Part shown: positions 53,349 through 62,191 of the stretch, piece by piece
Layout of the letters: each line of letters opens with the position of its first letter
Position numbering within the stretch: the first letter of the stretch is position 1
NCBI GenBank assembly: GCA_002722245.1
Contig: PBLA01000014.1
Coordinates: 1-64,000, forward strand
Source: Flavobacteriales bacterium
GTDB lineage: Bacteria > Bacteroidota > Bacteroidia > Flavobacteriales_C > GCA-002722245
DNA: 64,000 bases
Direction of reading: 5' to 3'
The notes under the pieces: model-generated
What the model was told of the DNA's origin: nothing
Database searches by the model: none
Seen by the model: only the letters and a program-made list of their open reading frames with translations
Translations under genes and position numbers: made by a program

Positions 53349-53497
53349 AGTAAGAGTTTTTCAAGATTATTTACGCTGCAAAACAAATTTGGTTATAGGG
53401 GCCTTAAAATGGGATTGAGTAATAAGTTTTCACGTTAACTATGTCGTTTTTATCGATAAATAAGTGAGTTGTTAATTCAGTGTTTTGAAATCGTCTC

Positions 53498-53561
53498 AAG
53501 AACACGTTCTTTCAATCGAATTACTGAAGTGAAGATCATGAAGTAATTACGGTTAATTACG
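53498..53561 (+). promoter_or_regulatory. Possible operator upstream of the response-regulator gene
   Basis: Two symmetric elements sit just before the promoter. One is the inverted repeat AAGAAC-AC-GTTCTT at 53498-53511. The other is TAATTACG repeated directly at 53544-53551 and 53554-53561, about one helical turn apart. A role in control of the response-regulator gene is speculation. Confidence 0.35.
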
Positions 53562-53563
53562 TA

Positions 53564-53571
53564 TATTTTTG
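53564..53571 (+). promoter_or_regulatory. -7 box for the response-regulator gene
   Basis: TATTTTTG is a perfect TAnnTTTG match ending 27 bases before the ATG at 53599. Confidence 0.5.
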
Positions 53572-53598
53572 TATCTTGTGAACGCTATTTTACAGAAT

Positions 53599-54255
53599 AT
53601 GGACATTAAAAAAGTTCTTTTGGTGGATGACCACCAGCTAATAAGAATGGGGATTCATGCCCTTTTAAGTACAGAAGAAGACATTAACGTAATCGGTGAG
53701 GTTCATTCAGCCTTAGATGTTTTAAATGCAATTGATGATGGGGAACCTGATGTTGTTCTGATGGATATTTCCTTAGAAGATGGAGATGGTATAACATTAA
53801 CCAAAGAAATTTGTAAGAAATATAAAAATGTTAATGTGATCATATTGTCTATGCACGTGAAGGAAGATTACATTCAACGCAGTCTTCAGGCTGGAGCATC
53901 GGGATATATTCTTAAAGACTCACCAAAAGAAGAATTATTGAGAGCCATAAATGAAGTTTTTAATGGTGGCAAGTATTTTGCTTCTGAAGTGAGTCAATTG
54001 ATGGTGAGTAGTTATGTCACGAAGGCGGGTGATTTAACAAGTAAAAAAACAAAAAAGTCAGGTTTAACGAATCGGGAAGTTGAGATAATTCGATTGCTTT
54101 CTGACGGATTGAGTAATCAAAAAATTGCTTTGCAACTTGGTATTTCGCACCGAACAGTTGATACCCATCGGACAAACATTATGCAAAAAGTAAAGGTTAA
54201 AAATGTTGCAGAACTTGTGAAGTATGCAATAGTTCATAAACTTATTGAAATATAA
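53599..54255 (+). CDS. LuxR/NarL-family response regulator
   Basis: A 218-residue two-domain response regulator. The receiver domain (about 1-120) has acidic Asp10/Asp11, phosphoacceptor Asp56 (VVLMDISLEDG) and the KDSPKEEL segment with the conserved lysine. The LuxR helix-turn-helix (about 155-215) has LTNREVEIIRLLSDGLSNQ and HRTVDTHR. No histidine kinase is encoded nearby, so it is an orphan whose kinase lies elsewhere. ATG 53599 starts the receiver domain; an in-frame TTG at 53569 lies within the promoter box. Confidence 0.92.
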   Translation: MDIKKVLLVDDHQLIRMGIHALLSTEEDINVIGEVHSALDVLNAIDDGEPDVVLMDISLEDGDGITLTKEICKKYKNVNVIILSMHVKEDYIQRSLQAGASGYILKDSPKEELLRAINEVFNGGKYFASEVSQLMVSSYVTKAGDLTSKKTKKSGLTNREVEIIRLLSDGLSNQKIALQLGISHRTVDTHRTNIMQKVKVKNVAELVKYAIVHKLIEI

Positions 54256-54295
54256 GTATTACACGGTTCATTCCTTTGATTTGAAAAAAGGCGCA

Positions 54296-54859
54296 ATGAA
54301 AAGAATCTTTCTTGTTTTTTTGGTTTTCACTTTTTTAACCTCAGCAGATATTGAGGTCTCAGATGTGACGTATAAATCGAGGCTTTCCTTCAAAAATGAG
54401 CAGTATGTATTAAACGGTGCGGGGGTAAGAGGGAAATTCTTTTTTGATCTCTACACAATAGGACTTTACTTAAAAGAGAAATCTACAGACGGTAATTTAA
54501 TTCTAAACTCTATTTCTAAAAAGCTTATTAAAATAACGGTTGTAAGTAGCTTAATTACCGCTGATCGTTTTAGTAATGGTATGGATGATGGTTTTGAGAA
54601 ATCTACCAATGGAAATACTGATTCTATTGCTAGAGAGATCGCTGAGTTGAAAAAAGGTTTCGGGAAAGATTTTAATGTAGGGGATAAATTCACACTGTTT
54701 TTTGACTCCGATGGCTCAACAACTATTTTTAAAGAAACCAATCTTCAAGTCAAAATCCCACCAAGCTATGCTTTTCAAAAAGCCTTATTAGGAATGTGGA
54801 TTGGTGAAGATCCTGTTGTTGGTGATCTAAAAGAGGAATTGTTAGGAGTAGATAAATAA
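54296..54859 (+). CDS. Chalcone-isomerase-like exported protein
   Basis: A 187-residue protein of the chalcone-isomerase-like fold, which in bacteria is a periplasmic protein of unknown role. It has a signal peptide (about 1-18), then LNGAGVRGKFFFDLYTIGLYL, the fold's signature opening strands, and AFQKALLGMWIGEDPV near the end. ATG 54296 opens the signal peptide; an in-frame start at 54245 overlaps the response-regulator gene and adds a non-conserved tail. Plant flavonoid chemistry should not be assumed. Confidence 0.8.
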   Translation: MKRIFLVFLVFTFLTSADIEVSDVTYKSRLSFKNEQYVLNGAGVRGKFFFDLYTIGLYLKEKSTDGNLILNSISKKLIKITVVSSLITADRFSNGMDDGFEKSTNGNTDSIAREIAELKKGFGKDFNVGDKFTLFFDSDGSTTIFKETNLQVKIPPSYAFQKALLGMWIGEDPVVGDLKEELLGVDK

Positions 54860-54952
54860 TATAGATTGTAAGAAGATCGTGTAAAGCGTTCTTTTTTAGT
54901 TATATTCATTTTTTGTTTCATACAATATTTGATTTCAACAAATTGATAATAT

Positions 54953-57109
54953 ATGAGGATTTTCATAATTAACCTTCACGGATTAGTCAAAGGAAGTGGA
55001 CTCGAAATAGGAAGAGATGCCGATAATGGTGGTCAAACTAAGTATGTTTTTGAGTTGGCTGAATATTTATCACAACATGATGATGTGACACATGTTCATT
55101 TGTTTACCCGAAAAATAAAAGATCCGGAAGTCTCTCGAGAATATGGAGCGACCATTGAAGAAATCAATCCTAAATTTGATATCAGGCGAATTGAGTTTGG
55201 TGGTTTTGATTATAAGATGAAAGAGGAGTTGTGGGTGCATTTAGATGAATTTGTAGAAAATACCCTTAAACACATTGATGAATATGATATTTCTCCTGAT
55301 TGGATTCATTCTCATTACGGTGATGCAGGTTATGCTGCCGCAAGATTATCTGTTCGATTGAATATTCCGTTTGCCCATACAGGACACTCATTGGGATTGG
55401 CTAAGAAACAAAAAATGTTGGCAGCAGGAATGACCGAGGAGGAAGCGGAGAATAAATTTAAGTTTACACAAAGGATTAGTGCGGAGGAGAATGCGCTCGC
55501 TCTAAGTGAATTTATTGTAACATCAACCTATCTGGAGATTGCAGATTGGGAACATTATAATAATTATGATAAAGCTCAATTTCATGTTCAACCACCAGGA
55601 ATAGACGTTGCAAAGTTTTCACCGTATTACATTAAGGCATTTAAAGATGACGAAGACTATTTGCAACTTCAAAGAAGATATTGGGTGGGGCAAAATATTG
55701 AGAAGTTTCTAACGAATCCTAATAAGCCAGTTATTCTTGCTCTTTCAAGGCCGGATCGACGAAAAAATTTACATTTTTTGATTGAGGCTTATGGGGAGGA
55801 TAAAGAGTTACAAGCATTAGCCAATTTGGCCATCTTTGCGGGTATTAGAAAAGATATTAATACTATGCCAAATCAAGAAAAAGAGGTGCTTACTGAGCTG
55901 CTTTTACTTATGGATAAGTATGATTTATATGGTAAAATGGCTATCCCAAAAAGGCACGATATTGAAAATGAGGTTGCGCTTATTTACCAATACTGCGCAG
56001 ACAAGAGAGGCGTTTTTGCAAATATTTGTTTACATGAAAATTTTGGGTTAACAACTATAGAAGCTGGTGGTACTGGACTTCCGGTGGTGATTACAAAAAA
56101 TGGAGGGCCATCTGAAATTGTTCCTCGAATGAAAAATGGACTATTGGTTGACCCGATGGACAAGGCCGATATAACTAGAAGTATCAAAAAAATTCTGGCA
56201 AATGAGGAAAAATGGAGACGATTTAGTGATAATGGAATCATCAATACAAAGAAGCATTATAGTTGGGATGCTCATATTGAGGTTTATATTAGCTGGGTTC
56301 AAGAAAGTATAAGTCGCTCCGAACCAAAAACAGCAAAAGAACTCAATGCGCCAAAGGAACACATCAAGCATTTGAAAGAGAGTAAAAGTTTAATTATTAC
56401 AGATATTGATGGGACGTTAATTGCTCCTGAACATGGTGATCCAGGGATTGATGATTTGAAATCATATTTACAAAATCGTCCAAAAGGAATAAGTTTTGCC
56501 TTGTCTTCGGGTAGGAATTTTGATCTAGTAAAAGAAGTGGTTGATGATTATAAGTTAGATGTTGATTTTATTGTATGTTCTGTAGGTACCCAAATATACT
56601 ATGATACGGATCTTAATAGTAAAGATGAGGATTGGAGTGCATACTTGGATTTTAAGTGGGATAGGGAGAAAATTGTAAAAGCACTAAAGCCTTTAAAATG
56701 GCTTGAGCTACAAGAGGAAAATGCTCAAAATAAACACAAGATATCCTATTATTGCGATCCGGAAAAATATAATGAAGAGCGTATAAAAAACCGTCTTGGA
56801 AATGACTGGTATCACATTAATGTGATTTCTTCTCACAATCGATTTGTTGATATTCTTCCAAAAAGAGCCTCTAAGGGAAATGCAATCTTGTATCTTTGTC
56901 ATAAATGGGGACTACAGCTAAATAAAGTTTATGCATGTGGTGATTCAGGGAATGATATGGATATGTTTCGAGAACCAATTAATGGGATTGTTGTTGGGAA
57001 TGCATCAGAAGAATTGAGTCACTTAAGAACAAGAAAAAAGTTGTATGTAGCCAAAGAATTTGCGGCAGCTGGAATATTAGAAGGCTTGGAGCATTTTAAA
57101 TTAAAGTAA
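54953..57109 (+). CDS. Bifunctional sucrose-phosphate synthase / sucrose-phosphate phosphatase
   Basis: A 718-residue fusion. Residues about 1-455 form a GT-B (GT4) glycosyltransferase of the sucrose-phosphate synthase type. They show SGLEIGRDADNGGQTKYV at 15-32, the DWIHSHYGDAGYAA segment, LSRPDRRKN, and the EX7E pair (Glu362, Glu370) in ENFGLTTIEAGG. Residues about 475-718 form a HAD phosphatase of the sucrose-phosphatase type, with an intact nucleophile loop DIDGTL (484-489), SSGRN and GDSGNDMDMF. Unlike the inactive tail of plant synthases, this one should dephosphorylate its product, giving sucrose directly. It is cytoplasmic and is followed after 3 bases by a GH32-like gene. Confidence 0.9.
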   Translation: MRIFIINLHGLVKGSGLEIGRDADNGGQTKYVFELAEYLSQHDDVTHVHLFTRKIKDPEVSREYGATIEEINPKFDIRRIEFGGFDYKMKEELWVHLDEFVENTLKHIDEYDISPDWIHSHYGDAGYAAARLSVRLNIPFAHTGHSLGLAKKQKMLAAGMTEEEAENKFKFTQRISAEENALALSEFIVTSTYLEIADWEHYNNYDKAQFHVQPPGIDVAKFSPYYIKAFKDDEDYLQLQRRYWVGQNIEKFLTNPNKPVILALSRPDRRKNLHFLIEAYGEDKELQALANLAIFAGIRKDINTMPNQEKEVLTELLLLMDKYDLYGKMAIPKRHDIENEVALIYQYCADKRGVFANICLHENFGLTTIEAGGTGLPVVITKNGGPSEIVPRMKNGLLVDPMDKADITRSIKKILANEEKWRRFSDNGIINTKKHYSWDAHIEVYISWVQESISRSEPKTAKELNAPKEHIKHLKESKSLIITDIDGTLIAPEHGDPGIDDLKSYLQNRPKGISFALSSGRNFDLVKEVVDDYKLDVDFIVCSVGTQIYYDTDLNSKDEDWSAYLDFKWDREKIVKALKPLKWLELQEENAQNKHKISYYCDPEKYNEERIKNRLGNDWYHINVISSHNRFVDILPKRASKGNAILYLCHKWGLQLNKVYACGDSGNDMDMFREPINGIVVGNASEELSHLRTRKKLYVAKEFAAAGILEGLEHFKLK

Positions 57110-57112
57110 ACT

Positions 57113-58585
57113 ATGTATACCGGGAGTGGATTTACCGATTGGGAGATCGGAGATGTTGAGGTTCATGTTCATGATGGCTTGTACCATCTTTTTCATTTAA
57201 TTATTCCTAATCATGATTATATAGCCCATGCTGTGTCTGAAGATGGAATTTCATGGAGCAGGGTAAAGAATGCCTTGTTTGTTGGTGATCCAGGCGAGTG
57301 GGATGATGATATGCTTTGGACAATGGATGTTGTGGATTGCGAAGATGGATCATTTGAGATGTTTTACACTGGACTACAGTTGGAAGATCGAGGTGTTAAT
57401 CAAAAAGTTGGAAGAGCTGTATCAAAAGATTTAATGACTTGGAAAAAAACACATACAACTGAACTTCCTATAGAGTCATTAGGTCCTTATTATGAAAGTT
57501 TAGAAAATAATCCAAGAACTTGGTTGAGTTTTAGAGATCCTTTTTTGTATAAACATGGGAATAAAGATTACTTGTTGATTTGTGGTAGAGCTAGCGCAGG
57601 ACCTGTGTACCGAAGAGGATGTGTTGCAACATACGAAAGAAGAGAGAACGAGTTTTTGCCCGTGAAACCTCTTGTTTTCCCTCTGGCATATGATGATATA
57701 GAATGCCCTTGTTTAATAGAGTTACAAGGAAGGTTTTTTTTAATAGGGTCAATACGAGAAGACATAAAAGTGCGCTACTGGTATGCTGACTCTTTTGATG
57801 GTGAATATCAGTCCTTTCATCAAGATGTTTTGATGCCACAAGGGAATTATGCTGCAAGAGTTGTTAAGGATGGAACACATAACTTAGTATATGGATTTTA
57901 TTTTTTGGATCGACAGGTAAATTCTAAAAGAGTATTACCACCGCCAAAGGAATTAGCAGTTAATGAGGACGGTAAGCTCTATTTAAAGTCGTTTTATAAA
58001 TGGCAAGAAAAAATTATTAAAACCTACACGCAGGCTGCTTTCCCCAAAGTAGAGAGGATGTATAATAATCCAACATCAAAATTTGATGATATTAATGGAA
58101 AGTGGTGGATGACATCTCGTTCGGGGTATGAACTGTTTACTTTTGAACGAATTTCAGAAGCTTATATTTGGGAAGGTACAATAACGATGGAAGGCATGGG
58201 GAAGTGTGGTTTGCTTCTTGCCGAAGGAGATGATGGGAGTGGTTATTATATTTCATTAGATTTTAAAAGCGGTTATGTGCAAATAAGGGCATGGGGATTT
58301 AATCCAAATGACCCACAAAATAATTTTGTATTCAAAAATCTTCAAACTAATCAGTTTATTGCCAACAGCAATTATGCCCTTGATTTTAAATTAATTCGAT
58401 ATGGGCATTATATCGAATTATCAATTGATAATATAGTTAAGCTAACACTGATTGATTACAAGTATTCTGAATCGAGAATAGGATTTTACTCCGCCTCTTC
58501 TATAATCACGTTGTCAAACTCTAGGTATAGCATACTTGAAGATCCAATTATGGAATATGGAACACAAGAGAGTAAAATCGATTAA
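57113..58585 (+). CDS. Cytoplasmic GH32-like sucrose/fructan hydrolase
   Basis: A 490-residue protein without a signal peptide. The N-terminal five-bladed propeller has the GH32 landmarks RDP at 141-143 (LSFRDPFLY) and EC at 197-198 (DIECPCLIEL). The first blade carries Asp14 in WEIGDVEV, a candidate nucleophile although the classical WMNDPNG motif is not intact. A C-terminal beta-sandwich (about 325-490) fits family architecture. Coupling to sucrose-phosphate synthase suggests turnover of intracellular sucrose, but a phosphorylase or transferase of a neighbouring family is possible. It overlaps bshC by 29 bases. Confidence 0.75.
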   Translation: MYTGSGFTDWEIGDVEVHVHDGLYHLFHLIIPNHDYIAHAVSEDGISWSRVKNALFVGDPGEWDDDMLWTMDVVDCEDGSFEMFYTGLQLEDRGVNQKVGRAVSKDLMTWKKTHTTELPIESLGPYYESLENNPRTWLSFRDPFLYKHGNKDYLLICGRASAGPVYRRGCVATYERRENEFLPVKPLVFPLAYDDIECPCLIELQGRFFLIGSIREDIKVRYWYADSFDGEYQSFHQDVLMPQGNYAARVVKDGTHNLVYGFYFLDRQVNSKRVLPPPKELAVNEDGKLYLKSFYKWQEKIIKTYTQAAFPKVERMYNNPTSKFDDINGKWWMTSRSGYELFTFERISEAYIWEGTITMEGMGKCGLLLAEGDDGSGYYISLDFKSGYVQIRAWGFNPNDPQNNFVFKNLQTNQFIANSNYALDFKLIRYGHYIELSIDNIVKLTLIDYKYSESRIGFYSASSIITLSNSRYSILEDPIMEYGTQESKID

Positions 58586-60143
58586 GTTTGATGAAGTAAA
58601 TTTTTACTCTAAACTAATCAAGGATTATTTATCAGGCGATTTAAAAGAAAAAGGATTAGTTGATTGGGATTATTCTCTTGAACAGTTAGCAAAGAATAAG
58701 TCTCGAAATTATAGTTCGGAAACACGAAAATTGGTTCATGCTGCCTTAATTAATCAATATAATGGTTTTGATCTTTCAATTAAAGAAAAGGAACATCTTG
58801 AGCAGTTTTCTAAGGAGGAATGTTATTCAATAACCACAGGTCATCAACTAATGCTTATTGGTGGCCCCATGTTTTTCTATACAAAAATTATGGATGTGGT
58901 AAACCTTTGTAAAGAGATTTCTACTTCAGATCAGCCGGTAGTTCCAATTTTTTGGATGGCATCAGAAGATCATGATTATGAAGAGATTTCAAAGGTTCAT
59001 CTTTTTGGTAAAACATTATCTTGCGAAGGAGACAATAAAGGTCCTGTAGGTAGAATTCCAAAGGAGTATTTCTCCGAATTTTTGAATACTGTAAATGATG
59101 TTTTAGGTGATGGTGAGCAATTTGCCGAAATTAAGTCTATAATTAACGACTCGTTTAACAATGGATCCAATTTGTCTCAAATAACACGGATTTTCGTTCG
59201 TGAATTATTCAAAGATGAAGGATTACTAATTATTGATGGAGACGATCCTGAATTAAAAGGACTTTTTAGAGAAGCTTTTGAAAAGGAGCTTACAGAGAAT
59301 TGCTCACACGAATCAAGCAAGAGTCATATTGAAAAGCTTGGGGTTGAATATAAAATTCAAGTAAAACCTAGAGATATAAATCTCTTCTTTATTGAGGATG
59401 AGGTAAGGAAGAGGATTGTAAATACAAATTCTGGTTTTTCGACTCCAGATGCAATTCATAATTGGACTGACATAGAAATAGTTAATTTAATAGCTAGTTC
59501 TCCAGAGAGAATTAGTCCTAATGTTATTCTAAGACCTGTATATCAGGAAGTATTGTTACCTAATTTGGCTTATATAGGTGGTGCAGGAGAAATAGCTTAC
59601 TGGTTAGAGCTTAAACCTGTATTCAAAGCTTTTAATGTTGATTTTCCTTTACCTATAGTTAGGAATCCATATTTTATTATTCCAGAGAAAAGTTACACTT
59701 GGCTGGAGGAGCAAGGGGTGGAGGTAGAGAGGTTATTTGAAGATATAGATTTGTTAGTGAATAAAATGACGAAAGAAATTTCAAGTGATGAAATATCTTT
59801 TGATCTAGAATATTCTCAACTCAAGTCTTTTTATGAAGCTCTGAAAAATAAAGGACTAAAGGTAAACCCTCAATTGGAAAAAGTTGTTTTTGGAGAAGAG
59901 AAAAGAGCGATCTCTGCGCTACAAAACGTGGAGAAAAGGTTTTTGAAAGCTGAGAAACAAAAACATGAAGGTCATCTTAATAAGCTTAAAGTGATTCATG
60001 CTAAATTATTTCCCAATGGGAAACCCATGGAAAGAGTAGATTCCTTTATTCCGCTGCTAATTGATAAGAAGTTTGACTTTAAAAAAAGCCTCAAACAGAC
60101 AGGATCAGTTTTTAATAAAAGGATTTACTTTTTAATAAAATAA
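58557..60143 (+). CDS. bshC: Bacillithiol biosynthesis cysteine-adding enzyme
   Basis: BshC adds cysteine to GlcN-malate in the last step of bacillithiol synthesis, a thiol redox buffer found in Firmicutes and many Bacteroidetes. The 528-residue protein has the family motifs TTGHQLMLIGGPMFFYTK, IFWMASEDHDYEE, and RPVYQEVLLPNLAYIGGAGE. ATG 58557 matches family N-termini (M-x-H-K/Q-R) and lies inside the end of the GH32-like gene. An in-frame upstream start at 58536 adds an unconserved tail. Genes for BshA and BshB are not in the window. Confidence 0.93.
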   Translation: MEHKRVKSIKFDEVNFYSKLIKDYLSGDLKEKGLVDWDYSLEQLAKNKSRNYSSETRKLVHAALINQYNGFDLSIKEKEHLEQFSKEECYSITTGHQLMLIGGPMFFYTKIMDVVNLCKEISTSDQPVVPIFWMASEDHDYEEISKVHLFGKTLSCEGDNKGPVGRIPKEYFSEFLNTVNDVLGDGEQFAEIKSIINDSFNNGSNLSQITRIFVRELFKDEGLLIIDGDDPELKGLFREAFEKELTENCSHESSKSHIEKLGVEYKIQVKPRDINLFFIEDEVRKRIVNTNSGFSTPDAIHNWTDIEIVNLIASSPERISPNVILRPVYQEVLLPNLAYIGGAGEIAYWLELKPVFKAFNVDFPLPIVRNPYFIIPEKSYTWLEEQGVEVERLFEDIDLLVNKMTKEISSDEISFDLEYSQLKSFYEALKNKGLKVNPQLEKVVFGEEKRAISALQNVEKRFLKAEKQKHEGHLNKLKVIHAKLFPNGKPMERVDSFIPLLIDKKFDFKKSLKQTGSVFNKRIYFLIK

Positions 60144-60230
60144 AAGAGTGTGTTCTTGCCTTTTTTAAGTTTCCTTTATAAAGGATCAAATAATAATAAA
60201 TTATAGAATACACTTTATTCCAAGGGCAAA

Positions 60231-60266
60231 ATCATTAAAAAAGGGAGCCTAAAAGACTCCCTTTGA
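60231..60266 (-). terminator. Terminator after the expansin-like gene
   Basis: Stem AAAGGGAG / CTCCCTTT (60240-60247 with 60257-60264), with six A residues on the plus strand just before it. Read on the minus strand the hairpin ends in a T-run, terminating the expansin-like transcript, and it may also stop bshC read-through. Confidence 0.75.
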
Positions 60267-60285
60267 ATATTGAATTATGGAATAT

Positions 60286-61995
60286 TTATTTCTTTACGAA
60301 AGTAACAGTTCCAGCATTAGACTTTCCGGTCATTTTTGCAACGTATATTCCAATAGGAAGATTTGAGATATCCAATGAAGCTTGTGAGATACTATTTGTG
60401 AAATTATTGCTTGTGACAACCTGTCCGTTAATATTAACAATTTCAATATTTTTCACATCCTCAATACCAACAAAAGTTATTATAGTATTTGCAGGATTAG
60501 GATATACAGTTACATAATCTAAAGAATTAATTAATTCACCAGTTGATGTAATGGTACACGCAGGGAAGTTTTCAGTGCCGGTAGTTTTGGAGTTTGTTGG
60601 ATCTGCTGAAAAATCAACTCCAGAAATAGTTACTGTTTGATCGTAAATATCGGTAATTCTGAATGATTTTGTCGCTTCATTCATTGAGACACCTGAACTT
60701 TCCCAGCCGTTATCGGTACCTCTTGTTAAAGAGAACCAAGAACCGTCTTGCTGAACTTCAACATTTTTGATTCTGTTTACATGATTGGACACAATAACTT
60801 TTGCGTACCATTGATTTGACCCTTCTACAATTAAATCAATTGGCGTACTCCACGGACATGAAACTTCCTTCCATGTAAAATCATCGATACCTACAGATTC
60901 ATCTCCAATAACGGCATTAAATGCTGCGGGCGATAAGTCAATATCCCCGAATTTAGTATTGGTTCCAACTAATTTATTTCCATTAGCATCTCTATCCCAG
61001 CAGTCAGGGCATTCATCAACGATTTGTACTATTGCAGTACCAGCAGCACCAGTAGCCTCAACACACATCCCACAGTATTTAGCATCGTCATCTTCTTGTA
61101 ATTTTCCGATATCTAGTGCACCATATTTAGATCCTACGATATCATCTCTTTGAAAAGAACATCTAACAAGTCCTGTATACAAATGGTGTTCAGTATCTTC
61201 TAAGTTTACATACCAAGTAGCTTTTCCTTCATCATTAACAGAGGTGCAAGATTCTCCACCGTTGTCACCACCGTTGTCACCACCATTGTCACCACCATTG
61301 TCACCGCCGTTGTCACCACCATTGTCACCGTCGTTGTCGCTTGAACCAGCGTCAGCACCAAAAAGAACTGATATTACTTCGAAAGTTACTCCTTGAGCAT
61401 CTGAAGCATATCCTATAGATTCAATAGAGCTTTTTCCAGACCAAGAACTCCAAACAGTAGCGTCTATCTCATTAAGATCAAATGTAAAAGTTTCTTCTCC
61501 AGCTCCCGAAAATGTATGTTTACACGGAATGTTTCCATAAGAACCATCATTGATATCATAAGTTGATGAGCTGGGAGACCAATCTCCACCAGATCCTAAC
61601 CATACATAGAAATCACCAGCACCACTTGCATTTACAGTTAAAGTAATTTTTGAGTTGCTAGACATATCTATGCCTTCTGTAGACTTTAAGTTTGAACATT
61701 GAGCCGATGCTCCCTCACCAACAACTGTAGGTAGGTCAAACCAAGCTGGAGAGGTGTTCCATGCACCACTTTCAGTAGTAGAAAGTGTAAAAGGTCCTGA
61801 GCTTGGCAGGTATATACCTGAGTTGTCAAAGTTTCCTCCATGTGTTCTAACTCCACCATTAGTACAACAGTTTAAATAGCAGTTAGAAGAAGCATCCGTG
61901 TTATTTAACGTGTACCCGTCTCCTGCCTGATTCATTTGAGCTGAAGCTGCTAAGGCTACAGTTCCCAATGCAGTTAAAAGTAGATTTTTAATCAT
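60286..61995 (-). CDS. Secreted expansin-like protein with T9SS type A sorting domain
   Basis: A 569-residue exported protein. A signal peptide (about 1-19) is followed by a Cys-containing beta-rich N-terminal domain (about 20-215) that I cannot name, and a GDNG-repeat linker (about 220-247). A double-psi beta-barrel follows (about 258-378), with ATWYVN, CGMCVEATG, DECPDC and GDIDLSPAAF, where Asp353 or Asp351 is the candidate catalytic-site residue. A CBM63-like expansin domain (about 380-465) and a T9SS type A domain (YPNPANTIITFVG, ending VTFVKK) complete it. Expansins loosen cellulose-containing walls without hydrolysis. A GH45-type endoglucanase is the main alternative for the barrel. 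Confidence 0.85.
   Translation of the reverse strand: MIKNLLLTALGTVALAASAQMNQAGDGYTLNNTDASSNCYLNCCTNGGVRTHGGNFDNSGIYLPSSGPFTLSTTESGAWNTSPAWFDLPTVVGEGASAQCSNLKSTEGIDMSSNSKITLTVNASGAGDFYVWLGSGGDWSPSSSTYDINDGSYGNIPCKHTFSGAGEETFTFDLNEIDATVWSSWSGKSSIESIGYASDAQGVTFEVISVLFGADAGSSDNDGDNGGDNGGDNGGDNGGDNGGDNGGESCTSVNDEGKATWYVNLEDTEHHLYTGLVRCSFQRDDIVGSKYGALDIGKLQEDDDAKYCGMCVEATGAAGTAIVQIVDECPDCWDRDANGNKLVGTNTKFGDIDLSPAAFNAVIGDESVGIDDFTWKEVSCPWSTPIDLIVEGSNQWYAKVIVSNHVNRIKNVEVQQDGSWFSLTRGTDNGWESSGVSMNEATKSFRITDIYDQTVTISGVDFSADPTNSKTTGTENFPACTITSTGELINSLDYVTVYPNPANTIITFVGIEDVKNIEIVNINGQVVTSNNFTNSISQASLDISNLPIGIYVAKMTGKSNAGTVTFVKK
61255..61338 (-). repeat. Seven 12-base repeats encoding the GDNG linker
   Basis: Seven near-identical 12-base units (coding-strand sense GACAACGGTGGT with A/G third-position variants) encode the Gly-Asp-Asn-Gly linker between the N-terminal domain and the barrel. 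Such minisatellites can change copy number. Confidence 0.9.
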
Positions 61996-62191
61996 TATAG
62001 TGTAAATTTAAATTCGACTCTAAAGTAAGTAAAATTGAGTCTAATACCGCATTATTTATTAAAAAATAAAAGGTTTGTAAAGTGAGTTTTTGAGGGTTTA
62101 ATTTGTTGTTTGTCAGGTTGTTGGGTCCTTTATTGGACGTATGGGATCCCCAGCCTTATACCAGGGAACAAACAGTATTTTATTAAGCGAG

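Noticed and set aside
54296-54859. Flavonoid pathway enzyme
   Set aside because: Bacterial chalcone-isomerase-like proteins share the fold only; no other flavonoid genes are present.
61996-62191. Possible small RNA or riboswitch between aspS and the expansin gene
   Set aside because: A short GGGATCCC palindrome and AT-rich DNA were seen, but no conserved structure I recognise.
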